Source: Codonopsis lanceolata (lineage: Eukaryota > Streptophyta > Magnoliopsida > Asterales > Campanulaceae). From it: a stretch of 64,000 nt of DNA. Where the stretch lies: positions 37,453,632 to 37,517,631 of the forward strand of contig CM028377.1 of the NCBI GenBank assembly GCA_013146195.2, written 5' to 3'. The position numbers were made by a program, and so were the translations under genes. Under the pieces are notes generated by a model. The model did no database searches. It was not told where the DNA came from and saw only the letters and a program-made list of their open reading frames with translations. This document shows, piece after piece, positions 45,043-57,100 of this stretch (position 1 is the first letter of the stretch; each line of letters opens with the position of its first letter).

Positions 45043-46200
45043 TGTTAGTCCCAAAGGGCACAATAATAAGTTAGAAGGGGGGAGGGGTTGAATAACTTAT
45101 TTTACACTTAAAACTTTTTGTATAAATTCCTAAAACAAGCACTTGCAATCTATTGAATAGATTGAAGTAGCGGAAGTCTTGATAGGAAGACAGTTCAGGT
45201 CTGCCGGTGAAGCACTACCGGTAGACTTTGCTGAATACGCAAGTCTGCAGTTGAAGCGATAAGTAAAAAGATATGAAACAGTACAAAGTAGTAAGCAACA
45301 GTGATGAAAGAACACACGTATTTTGAGATGATTCATACTATAAAGAGTGATATGTCCACCACCAAGGCAGTCAACCTTGGATTTAAATGTGCACTATATT
45401 TTCCACTAGTTCTATTACAAAGAGTTCCAATGGATCGTGTACAAAATATTTGGCTTGTGTTTGGTGGTTGGGAATTGAATATCTGGACAAACAGAATATT
45501 CAATGGTGCAGAAGAATAGTTAACGAAACAACAATAAGAAGGAAAAGATAAAGTGTTGATGCAGATCTTCTTGTTGTTGTTGAGGACTTTGTTGAACAGT
45601 TTAAGATCTCTTGAATGCACTGAGTATATAAGACTTGATGTTGTTGGGAAGATTCAGAGCATTATTTTCTTCAGTCTTTAATGACAGTATTTATAGCTGG
45701 GGCATTCTTGAGACCGTTTGGAGAAGACGAAGAGTAACAACTCTATTAGGTTAAATGCATTAAATGCATGGAACTGACTTTGTAGATTTCGTCTTCACTG
45801 ATACTGAGTAGGAAATGGTTGAAGAATTGTTGCAGCAACTGGCTGGTGAGCAATCAGAGTTGCAGAACTGCAATAGTTGGTACAGACTATAAGTGTCAGT
45901 TTGTTCACCTGCTCTGTCACTGTTCAGGAGGTGAAAGTCTTCATGCTTTTCAGTAAGTTGTACAGGCGTTTCTGAGAAGTCAAGAGTTGATAGAAGATTG
46001 TTTTAATTCAAATTCAAACTAATAAAGTTCGAATTTAATTAATCCATTAAAACTTGATGACTGGACACGTTATGCTTGAGTAGGTGTAGACAAGGTTTGT
46101 CTCTGGATGCTATATGAAGTCTTCCGGTGAAGCTTTCAGCTGAATTCTTCCTCTGAACCTGTGAAGCTTATAAAAATTATTCTAAGGCAAAGTTCTATAC
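45043..46200 (-). repeat. Copia 5' LTR
   Basis: The U5 end is TGTTAGTCCCAAAGGGC (+) at 45043, close to the Copia LTR end at 18773. A TATA-like motif on - (CTTATATACTC) is at about 45625-45635. Internal sequence has several (T/C)CTGCCGGTGAAGC-like words. The far end near 46200 is approximate. Open frames inside are not genes. Confidence 0.6.
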
Positions 46201-46789
46201 ACAGTTGCCACGCTAATTGATATGCAGCCCAATTAGCCACTAAGCATAGAACCTAATGTAATGAATGAACAGATGTAAATCAAGATACAAATGAGAAACA
46301 ACAGCAATCACCATTCCCAAACGTTGCAACCTTGCCGATCGCCCCATTGGTTACCAGTGTGGAGGTTTGCTCAATCAATTTTCAGTTTTTGTAGTATGTC
46401 ATTTTTTCTTTTGTTGTTCTCAGCCTAATATTTGCATTGTGCTTTGCAGTTACACCCTGCCTTGAAAGAATGGTTGCTGCTAATCCATGGAAGATAATGT
46501 GTTTGCAGTACATTGTCGTGCTGTAAAAGTGTGCTTGAGTTGTATTCTAGCTAGTTGACTAGATCATCAACTACCTAGCTTTGTACACAGATATCTGTTT
46601 AATAAATAACGAATGGGTGTTTATGCGTGTATGGAAAGTTATGTCTCATTTGTGATCGACTACTTGTACTTTGCATTGGCCTAACTACCACGCACTGCAT
46701 TTGATAACCTTGCGAGTTTTCATGAGCCTGGGTATCGTGATCATTGGCTAGACGAGTTATCTTATTTGACATGTTTTTGATTTTTTGAC
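46201..46789. other. Unassigned intergenic DNA
   Basis: No gene or clear repeat is recognised. It separates the Copia LTR from the minisatellite. Confidence 0.4.
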
Positions 46790-47640
46790 TGGCATCAGTT
46801 TTTTTTTTTTTTGATTTTTTTGGCTTGAATAAACCGTCAAAACAACTTTGATGCCAAGCCTTGACATCATCATTTTTTGAATTTTTTTTGACTTGAATAA
46901 ATTGTCAAAACAGCCCAGATGCCAAGCCTTGGCATCAGTTTTTTTTGATTTTTTTGGCCTGAATAAACTGTCAAAAACAACTCTGATGCCAAGCCTTGGC
47001 ATCAGCATTTTTTGAATTTTTTTGACTTGAATAATTTGTCAAAACAGCCCCGATGTCAAGCCTTGACATCAACATTTTTTGGTTTTTTTTTTCGCTTGAA
47101 TAAACTCTCAAAACAGTCCTGATGCCAAGTTTTGGCATCAATATTTTTTGATTTTTTTTGACTTGAATAAACTCTCAAAACAACTCTGATGCCAAGCCTT
47201 GACATCAGCATTTTTAAAATTTTTTTGGCTTGAATAAATTCTCAAAACAGTGCTGATGCCAAGCCTTGGCATCAGCATTTTTTGATTTTTTTTTTTGGTT
47301 TGAATAAACTCTCAAACAAGATGCCGATGCCATTTTTGAGCATTTGCATCGTTTTTTTGATTTTTTTTTGACTTGAATAAACTCTCAAAACAACTTTGAT
47401 GCCAAGCCTTGACATCAGCATTTTTTGAATTTTTTAAGCTTAAATAAACTCTCAAAACAGCCCTGATGCCAAGCCTCGACTTCACCATTTTTTTTTGATT
47501 TTTTTGACTCGAATAAACTCTCAAAACAGCTCTGATGCCAAGCCTTGGCTTCAACATTTTTTGATTTTTTTTGGTTTGAATAAACTCTCAAAACGTACTC
47601 GATGCTGCCTCGATATTAGTTTTTTGTTATGAAAACCTAA
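46790..47640 (+). repeat. Minisatellite, about twelve 67-69-bp units with a palindrome
   Basis: GATGCCAAGCCTTGGCATC-like words start near 46850, 46918, 46985, 47052, 47121, 47188, 47255, 47326, 47398, 47465, 47534 and 47601. Each unit also contains TTGAATAAACTCTCAAAACA and a T-run. The GATGCCAAG … CTTGGCATC word is an inverted repeat with a single central base. It lies about 0.6 kb upstream of ALF4. Confidence 0.93.
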
Positions 47641-48197
47641 AACAATCATGATCGCCGCATTTTTGATTTTTTTTAGTCCGGATGACTTTTGTCTTAATTA
47701 ATGACATTTTTGTCATTTGGCAACCAATTTATAGTTATATGAAATGTCCAAAAAATTAATGATTCTAAATGAAAACATGTTTTTAAAATTATACCCACTT
47801 AAAATTTGCCTTATTAAATATGCACTTACTTACCCGTCATTTATTTAGACTCGCCCACGCTCACCCATATCTCCCATTTGCCACCTCAAGCCCTGAACGG
47901 AGTGAGCATAGCAATAACCCTAATTCGAAAGGCGCGACCCACTCGCTCGCACCGAATATACCCGGCAGGCGTCTTTCTTGACTTTTTGACTATTTAGAAT
48001 TAGAATTTAGAAAGATAGAAAGATCTAGACCGCTGTTATATTTCCCGCGAAGTTGCAAATGAAATGAATAATGTCGTCTCAACGTGGACACACAGACGCG
48101 CTCGCGGACACACACTCCCTTGCTGAACAACTATCACCGCAGTAGCTCAAATTGGCAGCCGAGCTGATCATTCAATCTTCAAAAAACTCCCAAGGCC
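47641..48197 (+). promoter_or_regulatory. ALF4 upstream region and 5' UTR
   Basis: A moderately AT-rich stretch becomes more GC-rich from 47840, with no other gene in it. No convincing TATA box is seen, as is common for housekeeping plant genes. A CT/CA-rich leader (48090-48197) probably represents the 5' UTR. Confidence 0.4.
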
Positions 48198-51100
48198 ATG
48201 TCAGTAGAGAAGCTCCAAACACTTGTTCTCTCCCCACCTTCTTCCCCTTCTTCAATTCCTCTCCATCTTCGCATTGAACAAACCCTAGCATCATGCTCTC
48301 AAGTAAGTCCCCGCACTTCCACACACACACACACACACACACACTACACTATGTATATTCATAATGTTATCTGTTAAATGATAATTCATTCCAATTCACA
48401 GTCGATTGAAGCTGGTGACTTCAACCAATCCGAACTATCGATTTCCGAGCTCGTTGAGTTTCTCAATTCCGTTTCGGAATCCGTTGTATTAGAGCCGGAA
48501 AACGAAGAACTGCACAACACCGCTTTTGATCTTCTTTCAGAGATTCATCGATGCATGAATTCGCCTTCACTCGACCAGGCATTCATTTGTTTCCAGCGAA
48601 TTATGTTTGCAATTCATATTAACTTCTTTTCTATTTTGATCAATGCTAGGCATTTGTTGATTTATTTTTTTGTTTGCTTTCTGTTGTTTAGGCAGTTATT
48701 GATGCTCTTTCATTTGAGTTGCCCAAGGCGGTGGCCAGGTTTTCATGTGCGTCTAACAAGTGTTTGCAGATTGCTCAAAGTATTGTGAATCGATTTGTTG
48801 AGACTTGTAGTCCACGGGATATGGTTTCGGTTCTTTGTGAGGTGTGGCTTCATAATTGCATTTTCAGTATAACATTGCTATAGTTTCTTATTGGTTGTTC
48901 TTTTAATGAACGTGATAGATAGAATTTACTAGATTTTTGAAGCAAATATTACAAATGTTTTGTGAGTTTGTGCCATGTCATGTTTACATGAAACAAAAAA
49001 AAAAAAGAAAAAGAAAAAGAAAAACTACACGTTGAATGAAATGACTAAGTGCATACTATGCATTGATTGAAAATTGGCGAAATAATTAGTTTTGAGTAGG
49101 GTTGTTGTCAGTGGAAAATTCTCTTTGCATTGTGTTTTGGAATAGGAAATTCTAATTGGTGCATAGAGATGGGCTCTGGAACTGTAATTGAGAACCTAGT
49201 AATCTCAGCAAAATAAGACTCATTTCAAAGAGTGTAGGCGAGAGCAGAGCTTTTAGAAAGCTTGATGCCTATAAGTTGTCTCGGATGGTTACGATCATCT
49301 CAGACTCTAACCCCGCTGTACTAATTTTTGAATACGATGATTGTAATTGTGTTGTTTTTTCAGTCATGTGGATGATTGATACGTTGCTAGGTTTCCTAAT
49401 CTGAATTTGAAAGGTCTCAAATAAGCACACTATGCAGTGAGACACTGGGAAGCTTGAATTGTTGTGGAAGAAACACCTCCTAAAAAACTTCACCATTGTA
49501 CTCTCTCTCTCTCTCTCTCTCTCTCTGACACACACATGCACTCCTTCCCTCTTTCTTTCGTTTTTTCCCCTTTTTGGTGTGGGTTTGCCATATACAGACA
49601 TCAGCATCCTCAAAAACCGCGCATTAACCTTCTTGACTGTTCTTATATTTGGGGAGCATTGATTTACATTTACCTAATGCTTGTTACCATTTCAATTGTT
49701 CATTTGTCTTGCCATGGAATTGTTGAAAATCTTAAGTACTTCTTTGATGTTTTAATATAGCTGTACTTGGTTTGAATCCTTCCATTCATTGGTGATAATT
49801 CCTTAAAGTAAATAGTGCTTGCCTGGGAAGGATATATTCTGTTCAACTCTGGATGGAGCTCTTTCAGTTAGAAAGGGAATGCATGTTCGATTCTGATTGG
49901 GTGCAGAGTCTATGGTAACAGATACTAAAGCATTACATGGCCGTGCTCCCCTCCACAACCACTACACGCACACACACGCACGTACCCTTTCTCCTTCTGC
50001 TTAAAGTGTAGATGTAACCTAAGCTGGCTGGGATGCTAGGGACCAGCCCAAGCCCAATCTTATGAAACACTTTATGGTTGCTTGAAAAAGTATGCCTAAT
50101 ATTGGTTGATTGGTAAGAATTACATACAAACTGATAGGTTGAAAACTTTGTGCACAAACATCACCCTAGAGATAGAGTCTCCATAAGCAAATGGAGAGGA
50201 TACAAAGGAATTGCAAGAACATCATAGGAATATAAAACTCCTTTTATATGTGAAGTATTAGAACCCTGTTACCAGCAAAAGAAAAATAACAGAAACAATA
50301 TGTCCCTTTTATAGAACTCCCACTTGGATTAATTAAAAATTCATTTTCTGCAACATTCTACTTGAGTGTGTTCTATCTATATGTTTTATGCCCTTGTTGA
50401 CCCTCTTAGCAGTTTGAAGTACAGGTTCGCAAGTTTTCTTTGGTGGGCATGTGTGTTGTGTACATGCTTGTGTTTATGTAGCTGTTATCTTCCTTAATCA
50501 TCTCCTTTCAGTACTTAATTACAGTTTAAGAGTGTGAAATCTGATGCATGCATATAAAATAAAATTGTGGCATTTTTTATCTGGAATTTGGAAGAAGTGG
50601 GTAGTCTTTCCTTTAAATCTATTGAAGTCTTTTTTGGAGTTCTCTTCTCATACTGTTTATAAATAGGTGTTAACCCATTCATATCATGGACCATGTGCTT
50701 CATAGGTATTATCTGCTATTTGAGCAGGCGTTGGATTCTCCAAGCGACATGTTCAAGGTTCCTGGTTTTTTTATTCCTCTTCTAAGTGGGCTCGCAAAAG
50801 GTAATGCTAGGAAAAACTGCAAGAGTTACTGGGATTGATAATAATCGAAAGAGCGTGTGGCATTAGTATGATTGAGCATATTCTAAAATTGCATGTAACT
50901 TCACAATCTTTTTCTACTAATTTGTTTCATTTTTTTCTTTCCCCTTTATACTATTTTGGTTGGGTGCTGAATGTGGTGTAAAATCTATTGAAAGCACATA
51001 TCATATCACAACTTCATGGATATCGGGATTGATTCATAGCAACTTTTCATTGATACTACATACAATGTAAAGGGACATTTGTTCATGGTATTGCACATGT

Positions 51101-54100
51101 ACATGCTCACAGATATTCTGGTCCTGCTAATGTTTCCCAAACTCTCATGTTTAGCATTTCTTGACACTACCAGTGGTAGAAACTATGGAAGGCAACATTG
51201 AGTGAGGGAGAACTCACCTTTTCCATGTATATTGGCGTATGAAATCTCCATATATCCTTATGAGGCGTTGCGATACATCTATTGAAACTTTGAACCTTGG
51301 TGCTAGCATAACGATGTCATATTATTAATCTGCCTATAGACATTGGATTATCTTGTTTCAGTATGGTCATTGAAATAGCTGCTTGGCCTAGCTTTTTTAT
51401 TGATAAGTAAACGCTGAATTGATTGCGAATGTTAGTTTGGTTTCTGCCTCTAAATTTAGTCTTTTGGTATCAGGACTCATGTTCCTGTTTTGTGGATTCT
51501 TTATTATGTTTCAGATGCATAAGGGTTTATTGTAATGAGATGCGAGGCAGCTGTAGGAAGCTTGGAGTTGGTTTTATGTGGTATAGGTTAGTAAAGCTTG
51601 TAGGATTAAATTTCAGTTGTGGAAGAATGCAGTGGAGCTTGTTGACGGAAAGAAGTATAATTAACTTTTAGGCTGTACTATGAGTCGTAAAAACTTGTGT
51701 ATATGTGCCGGAATTTCCTAAAGGTGCATGAATTTTGGAATTTTTGTCTTATAGCCAAGAACTAAAGGGTATCAGAATGGGTTGGGGCTTCCTTGGCTTG
51801 TTAATGTTGAGTTGGTGGACAAAATCAGGTGTTCAGCAGGGAAGGTAGCCTGAGATGCAAGGACAACAACAACATAAAGGAGAGGAGGTAAAGAAATACC
51901 ACCTTACATTCGAAAATTTCTACTTCTCCCTTTTGTAGGGTTGGATCATCAATCCATTGTGCACAGTCACAGAAAGTCATCGGTAAACTTTTCTACGGGT
52001 CATGGGTACGGTTTGTAGCTTCACAAGAACTACCAAGTTCCTACATCTCCAACCTAGGAACATACTATATAAGTCACTTTATATTACTTCCTAAGGAGCA
52101 GCTTGTCCAAACCTTCAGCACAGTTTTTTTCTTGCATCCATAACATCTTAAAGATGATTCCTATTTCAGCTCAATCCCAATTGCAAGAGTTTTTTCTTTT
52201 TTGTATCAAATGTTTCTTATTATACAGCATTTTTATAACCCTTACCTTGCAAGACCAATTATGTACTCCATTATTATGTAAAATTGGGATTTGCGTCAAT
52301 TCTTTCTAACTGTCAAAGTTCACTAGGGTGCATTATTTGCTTAGGCTTCTGCGCGTTCCTAGTTGTGTGCTCCTAAACCTGAACTTTTATCTATTATCTG
52401 GGGAGATTGCTATGTAGTGGGACGATCTCTTAATGTTCCTGTCTATCAGACATCAAATTTGTAAAACATATCAAATAATTATAGTTACCAACCTCTTATT
52501 CAGGTCTTCCTCTCGGGGCTTGTTCAAATAGTAAGAACATATGGAATCCAATTATTGAAAGGTTCGAGCGAAGACTTGCTGGATGGAAGAAGCAATACTT
52601 GTCAAAAGGCGGTAGATTGAATCTCATCAAGAGTACTCTTTCTAACTTGCCCACGTATTATATGACGGTGTTCGGTATGCCTGCATCTGTGGCAAAGAGG
52701 CTGGAGAAAATGGAGAGAGATTTCCTATGGTAGGGACATTCGGTGGAGAGGAAGTATCATTTGGTTAAATGGGAGACGGTGTGTTTAAATATGAGTAATG
52801 GAGGCTTAGGTATCAAGAATCTTAAGTTTTTTAATGCTGCTCTTATGGATATGGGGAGGGGGTGAATAGGTGGACTCCCAACGAGGTTCAAATGTTGTAC
52901 GGGGTGAGTGTGTGGAAGGGCATTAGGAAAAAATGGGAGTTGCCGAAGAGGTGGATTTCTTTCGAAATTGGCAATGGGGAGCCGATTTATTTTTTGGAAG
53001 GATAAGTGGTGTGGTGATATGGAGTTACGAAGAGTCTTCCCCATGCTGTACAACATAGCCAGGAATAAAGATGAGACAGTTAATTCGGTAGTGCAGGTTG
53101 AAGATGGCGTAATTACTTGGAATCCATCCTTTAGGAGAAATCCCCAAGACTGGGAGATGGATTCTTTGGGACAGCTCTTCGAGTTTTTGTATGATCAGAA
53201 GGTTAGTGGGGTTGGGGATAGAGCAGGGTGGCAATCCTTTTGTAGAGTTTGTGGATAATATCTCTTTTGTAAAGTAAACGGCATGTATACTTCCTGTGTA
53301 CATAGATGCGTCTCCTGATTATGCGCTTTTAATACCATCTTTACTTATCAAAAAAATTAATTATAGGACAAAGTATCACTTGGTAGCTAGAAAACAAAAT
53401 CACCCTGATCACATTTCTTTTTTCTTTTAAGAGTTATTTTTTGCGTTAGAAAAGGAATGAGTTGTATAAAATTTTTAGTCAAAAGAAAGGTCCAACAGAG
53501 AGTCAGTTTAATCGAATGGTATGTTCTGTGGGATCATTTGGAGGGGCGTTAATCGGCGAATTTAGCCTAGCCATCAAAGAATAGGGCCAATAAATGAACG
53601 TCAAATATATAGGGAGCAAGTCCTGTTGAAAACAAGTGAGGCAGCAAAGAAGCATTGTGAAGGTAGAAGGTTGCATGATCAACACGTAAAGGTTGAAAGG
53701 GATCTGTTAGAGCCGGACTAATACTAGAGAATCTGAGTTTCACCAAAATAGGCCTCTTTGACTAATTGGAATTTTGGGGTTGTTAAGTTTTTCAAGTACT
53801 TAGCTGTAGCATTTTATCAATCAACAGCATTTCCTTTTTTTTTTTTTCATTTTTGCAACTCAAATATTTATGGTACCCTTTTGTTGTGGTTTTCAGTTTT
53901 TGTTTCCATTCAGAGAAGACCCTTCGAGCATGTAAAAGCGGCAGTCCCTCTTATCCTTAAGGTTTTAGAGGCTATGTCTTCAGAGTCAGATATTGACGAA
54001 GCAGGTGCCGAGGATTTGCTTGACAACACAATTTACATTGCCCATTCTCTACAAGAAGTTTGTGAAAGAACGGTCCGTTACACTTTGACTATATACCATT

Positions 54101-57100
54101 CTGTTTGTTACATTGCTTTACTGTCTCTATCAAATCATTTGAATCTAAATTTCATTCTATGCAACAGGAGGGCGAAGATAAGAAAAGATTTTTAGCTCTA
54201 CTTGGCCTATTCGTATTGCAAATCATGGTTGGAATTCCTTGTTACTAAACTGCGTTTTATTTTAGCTTAATGTTTTTATATCTCATAGCTGATTATACTT
54301 TTTATTTTAAGAATTTCTTTTTATACCTCTCTTTGGGCTTCAACTTTGGCGACTTTAGAGGAGTGCCTATTGCAGATCTTGCAAGAGATTGGAGGGCAGT
54401 TTTTCATTAGTTCCTTTTGGATTTCCTTTTCTTCTTTCTTTTGTTTCTTTTTGGTTCCACTTGTTGTTCAGTGGATGGCTTCTTTGTTATTCATATAATT
54501 TCTTCTTTTATTTAGTATACTTTCTTCTTTTATAAAAAACAAGAGAAAAATAAATAAATATATATTTATATATCATAGCTGATTGTGTTCTAGCTGTGAC
54601 TCCTCTATGAAGTTACTCTTCTTTGCTCTTTTATTTATTCAGTGGGTTTTGTCCTATCTTTTGTGATTCCATGTCTTTATCCTGGTTCCAAATAATTCCT
54701 TGACTGCAGGCTCTTGCTTCAATTACCATGGGAAGAAAGATTTCAAGATGCTATCCTGTGGTGTTACAGCTATCTCTTATCCTTGGATACTGTGGTTTAT
54801 CATGCCTTGGATTAATAACAGGCTGGGAAGTTGACATGATTACTGAAATAATTTCTGCAGGCAAATTATCACTCTTTAGTTCCATAAAGTGCTTCCATAT
54901 TCTATTCTACTGATCGAATGCATTCTCAAATGTTCAGATGGCGGCGATGATTACATGAGCTGTTTTTCTTATGTCAAGCATGGAGCAGCACTTGCAGGTG
55001 ATCCGAATCATTTGACACAGATATTCCTTTCTGCATTCCCTTATCTAAGTTTGCCTAAATATCACTTCTATTCACAACTTCACTATTTTTCTGTGATGAA
55101 TCTATGCAGTCATTTGGAGTCATGTGTCCGATGAAGCTGCTGTAGCTGCCAAGGCAGATTTGGCTGCAGTCACAGAAGAACTTCAAAGTAACCGGGCTAG
55201 AAGGTGGCAAGCTATAGGCATGTTAAAGCACATATTTGCATGTGTCAATCTGCCATGGGAATTGAAAAAGCAGGCTATCGACTTTCTTGTTTGCATTATG
55301 GAAGGCAAGGTTGTCCACAAAGGTCATGATGGAGATACAGAATGTTTTGGTTTTATGCCTAGTCTTTATTCTTCTTTACAGGTAAGCCCTGGCTCTCTCT
55401 TCAGTTTAAGCTTCCCGATATTTATTGTATGTTACATAACAATCTGCTTAAAACTGCTCAGGCTGTTCAAATGGTCATTATATATGCTTCCGATGCAGAA
55501 TTACGAAAGAAGGCTTTTGTTGCAATCAAAAAGGTATGATAATTATTTTTTGAAATATATCTCTGGCTTGAAGTTTTTGATTTCCACAACTCTGTTTAAC
55601 ATATCTTTCACATAGTTTTCCGTGACAAAGAAACATCTTGAAGACTAAATCACTACATTTATTTTTGCCAGTCTTATCTACATTGCCAAAATGGAAATTT
55701 TCTTTATTTTATGTTTTCATTGTAACATTTATTGTTCCCTTTATCATCTTGTCTCTTTTAGAATTGCGTGACTTCACATCCCTGAATTCTTAATTGGAAA
55801 ATTGGTTGAATATTTATCCGGACATAATATAGACCTTACATTTTTCACGCATTATATCCGTCGTAGTTCAGTGAAAGGGGGCTGCACGACTCAAATTATA
55901 TTCTATATCTTGCTATACGCTTGCTTAATAGCTGACATCGCTATTGTCAAGTTACAAATAACAAAGCTGGTTTAGTGCCTTATTTTATTTTTTATTTTTT
56001 ATGAGTAGGCTGGTCACAAGTCACAACCATTGAAGAAAGATGTGAACATTAACATTGTGGACAAGGTAGAAAATGAGGCGGTCAGGACGTTAAGTCTTTA
56101 AATTAAGATTCATTGGTAGTTTTGCAGGAATACTGATAATTTCGAGGCTGAATTTGAGGGAGTGTGTCTGGAGTAAACTATGGCAAGTAGGGCTGATTGT
56201 TGGAATTTTTGAGGGATGGTTAAGAAATTAATGAAATGCATTTCCTAAGGGGTTATTGGTTTCCTCAATTTTTTGTCATTGGATTCTTGATCCCCTTGAA
56301 GTTGCCAGCTCTCTTAATTTTTCTGTTAATTAATAAGATGGTCATATCAAACACTGCTATATATTTACAGTAACTGTTGGTTAAGACTTTTTTTATTTAC
56401 TTTTTTAAATGGCCGACACGTCGGGACACTTCTGGGACACGTTGAGGTCACTTCATTGGCCAAAATGTTAATTTTCAAGAGTGTCAGAGGCACCTCGCAG
56501 CTGGCAGGAAGAAGACAGGGAGTTCGTGACTGGTGCTGCTGCGATGGGAGTTAGTGAAATTGGGGAGGGCTTAAGTGATGAAGGGGAATGTTGTCGAGTC
56601 AACTGCGAGGAGTCTCTTCCCCAGCCTACGACGCATTTTCGTATAGAGGAACCGAAGGATTTTTTGGAGTGGATCAGTGATAGAAGTCTGCGTCAAGGGT
56701 CTGCGAGATCTAATGAGTTTGAAGACAGAGGTTTCGATGGGGAGAATACAGTGTCAATGAAAACAGTGATTACCCAGGACAATTCTGGCAAGACTACACC
56801 AGATTTCGAAGCAGAAAATCCGAGTAATGAGAATGGTTGTTGTTTGCCTTGCGACCAGTTAGAAGACTCTGTAAATGAGGAGAATAATACACCAGTGTGC
56901 TGTACCCCTCTTGCAGTAATCAGACCTGAAGAATTGAGCGAGATGGCGTATCTCACGGACAGAGAAATAGATGATGATATTTCGGTTTGGGTTCAACGGA
57001 GAGCAAAGAGCTTTGGGAAAATTCTGGGTGCGTCGGGCACAGGCTTTGAGGATAAAATTGTGGATTTACTGCTCGACATAGAGAAGAAATGGAGATCGTC

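Noticed and set aside
45301..45620. Frames of 72 and 95 codons near 45.4 kb
   Set aside because: They fall within the Copia LTR, on both strands, without domain support.
46790..47640. CRISPR-like regular array
   Set aside because: The whole unit repeats with no unique spacers, and this is plant DNA; it is a minisatellite.
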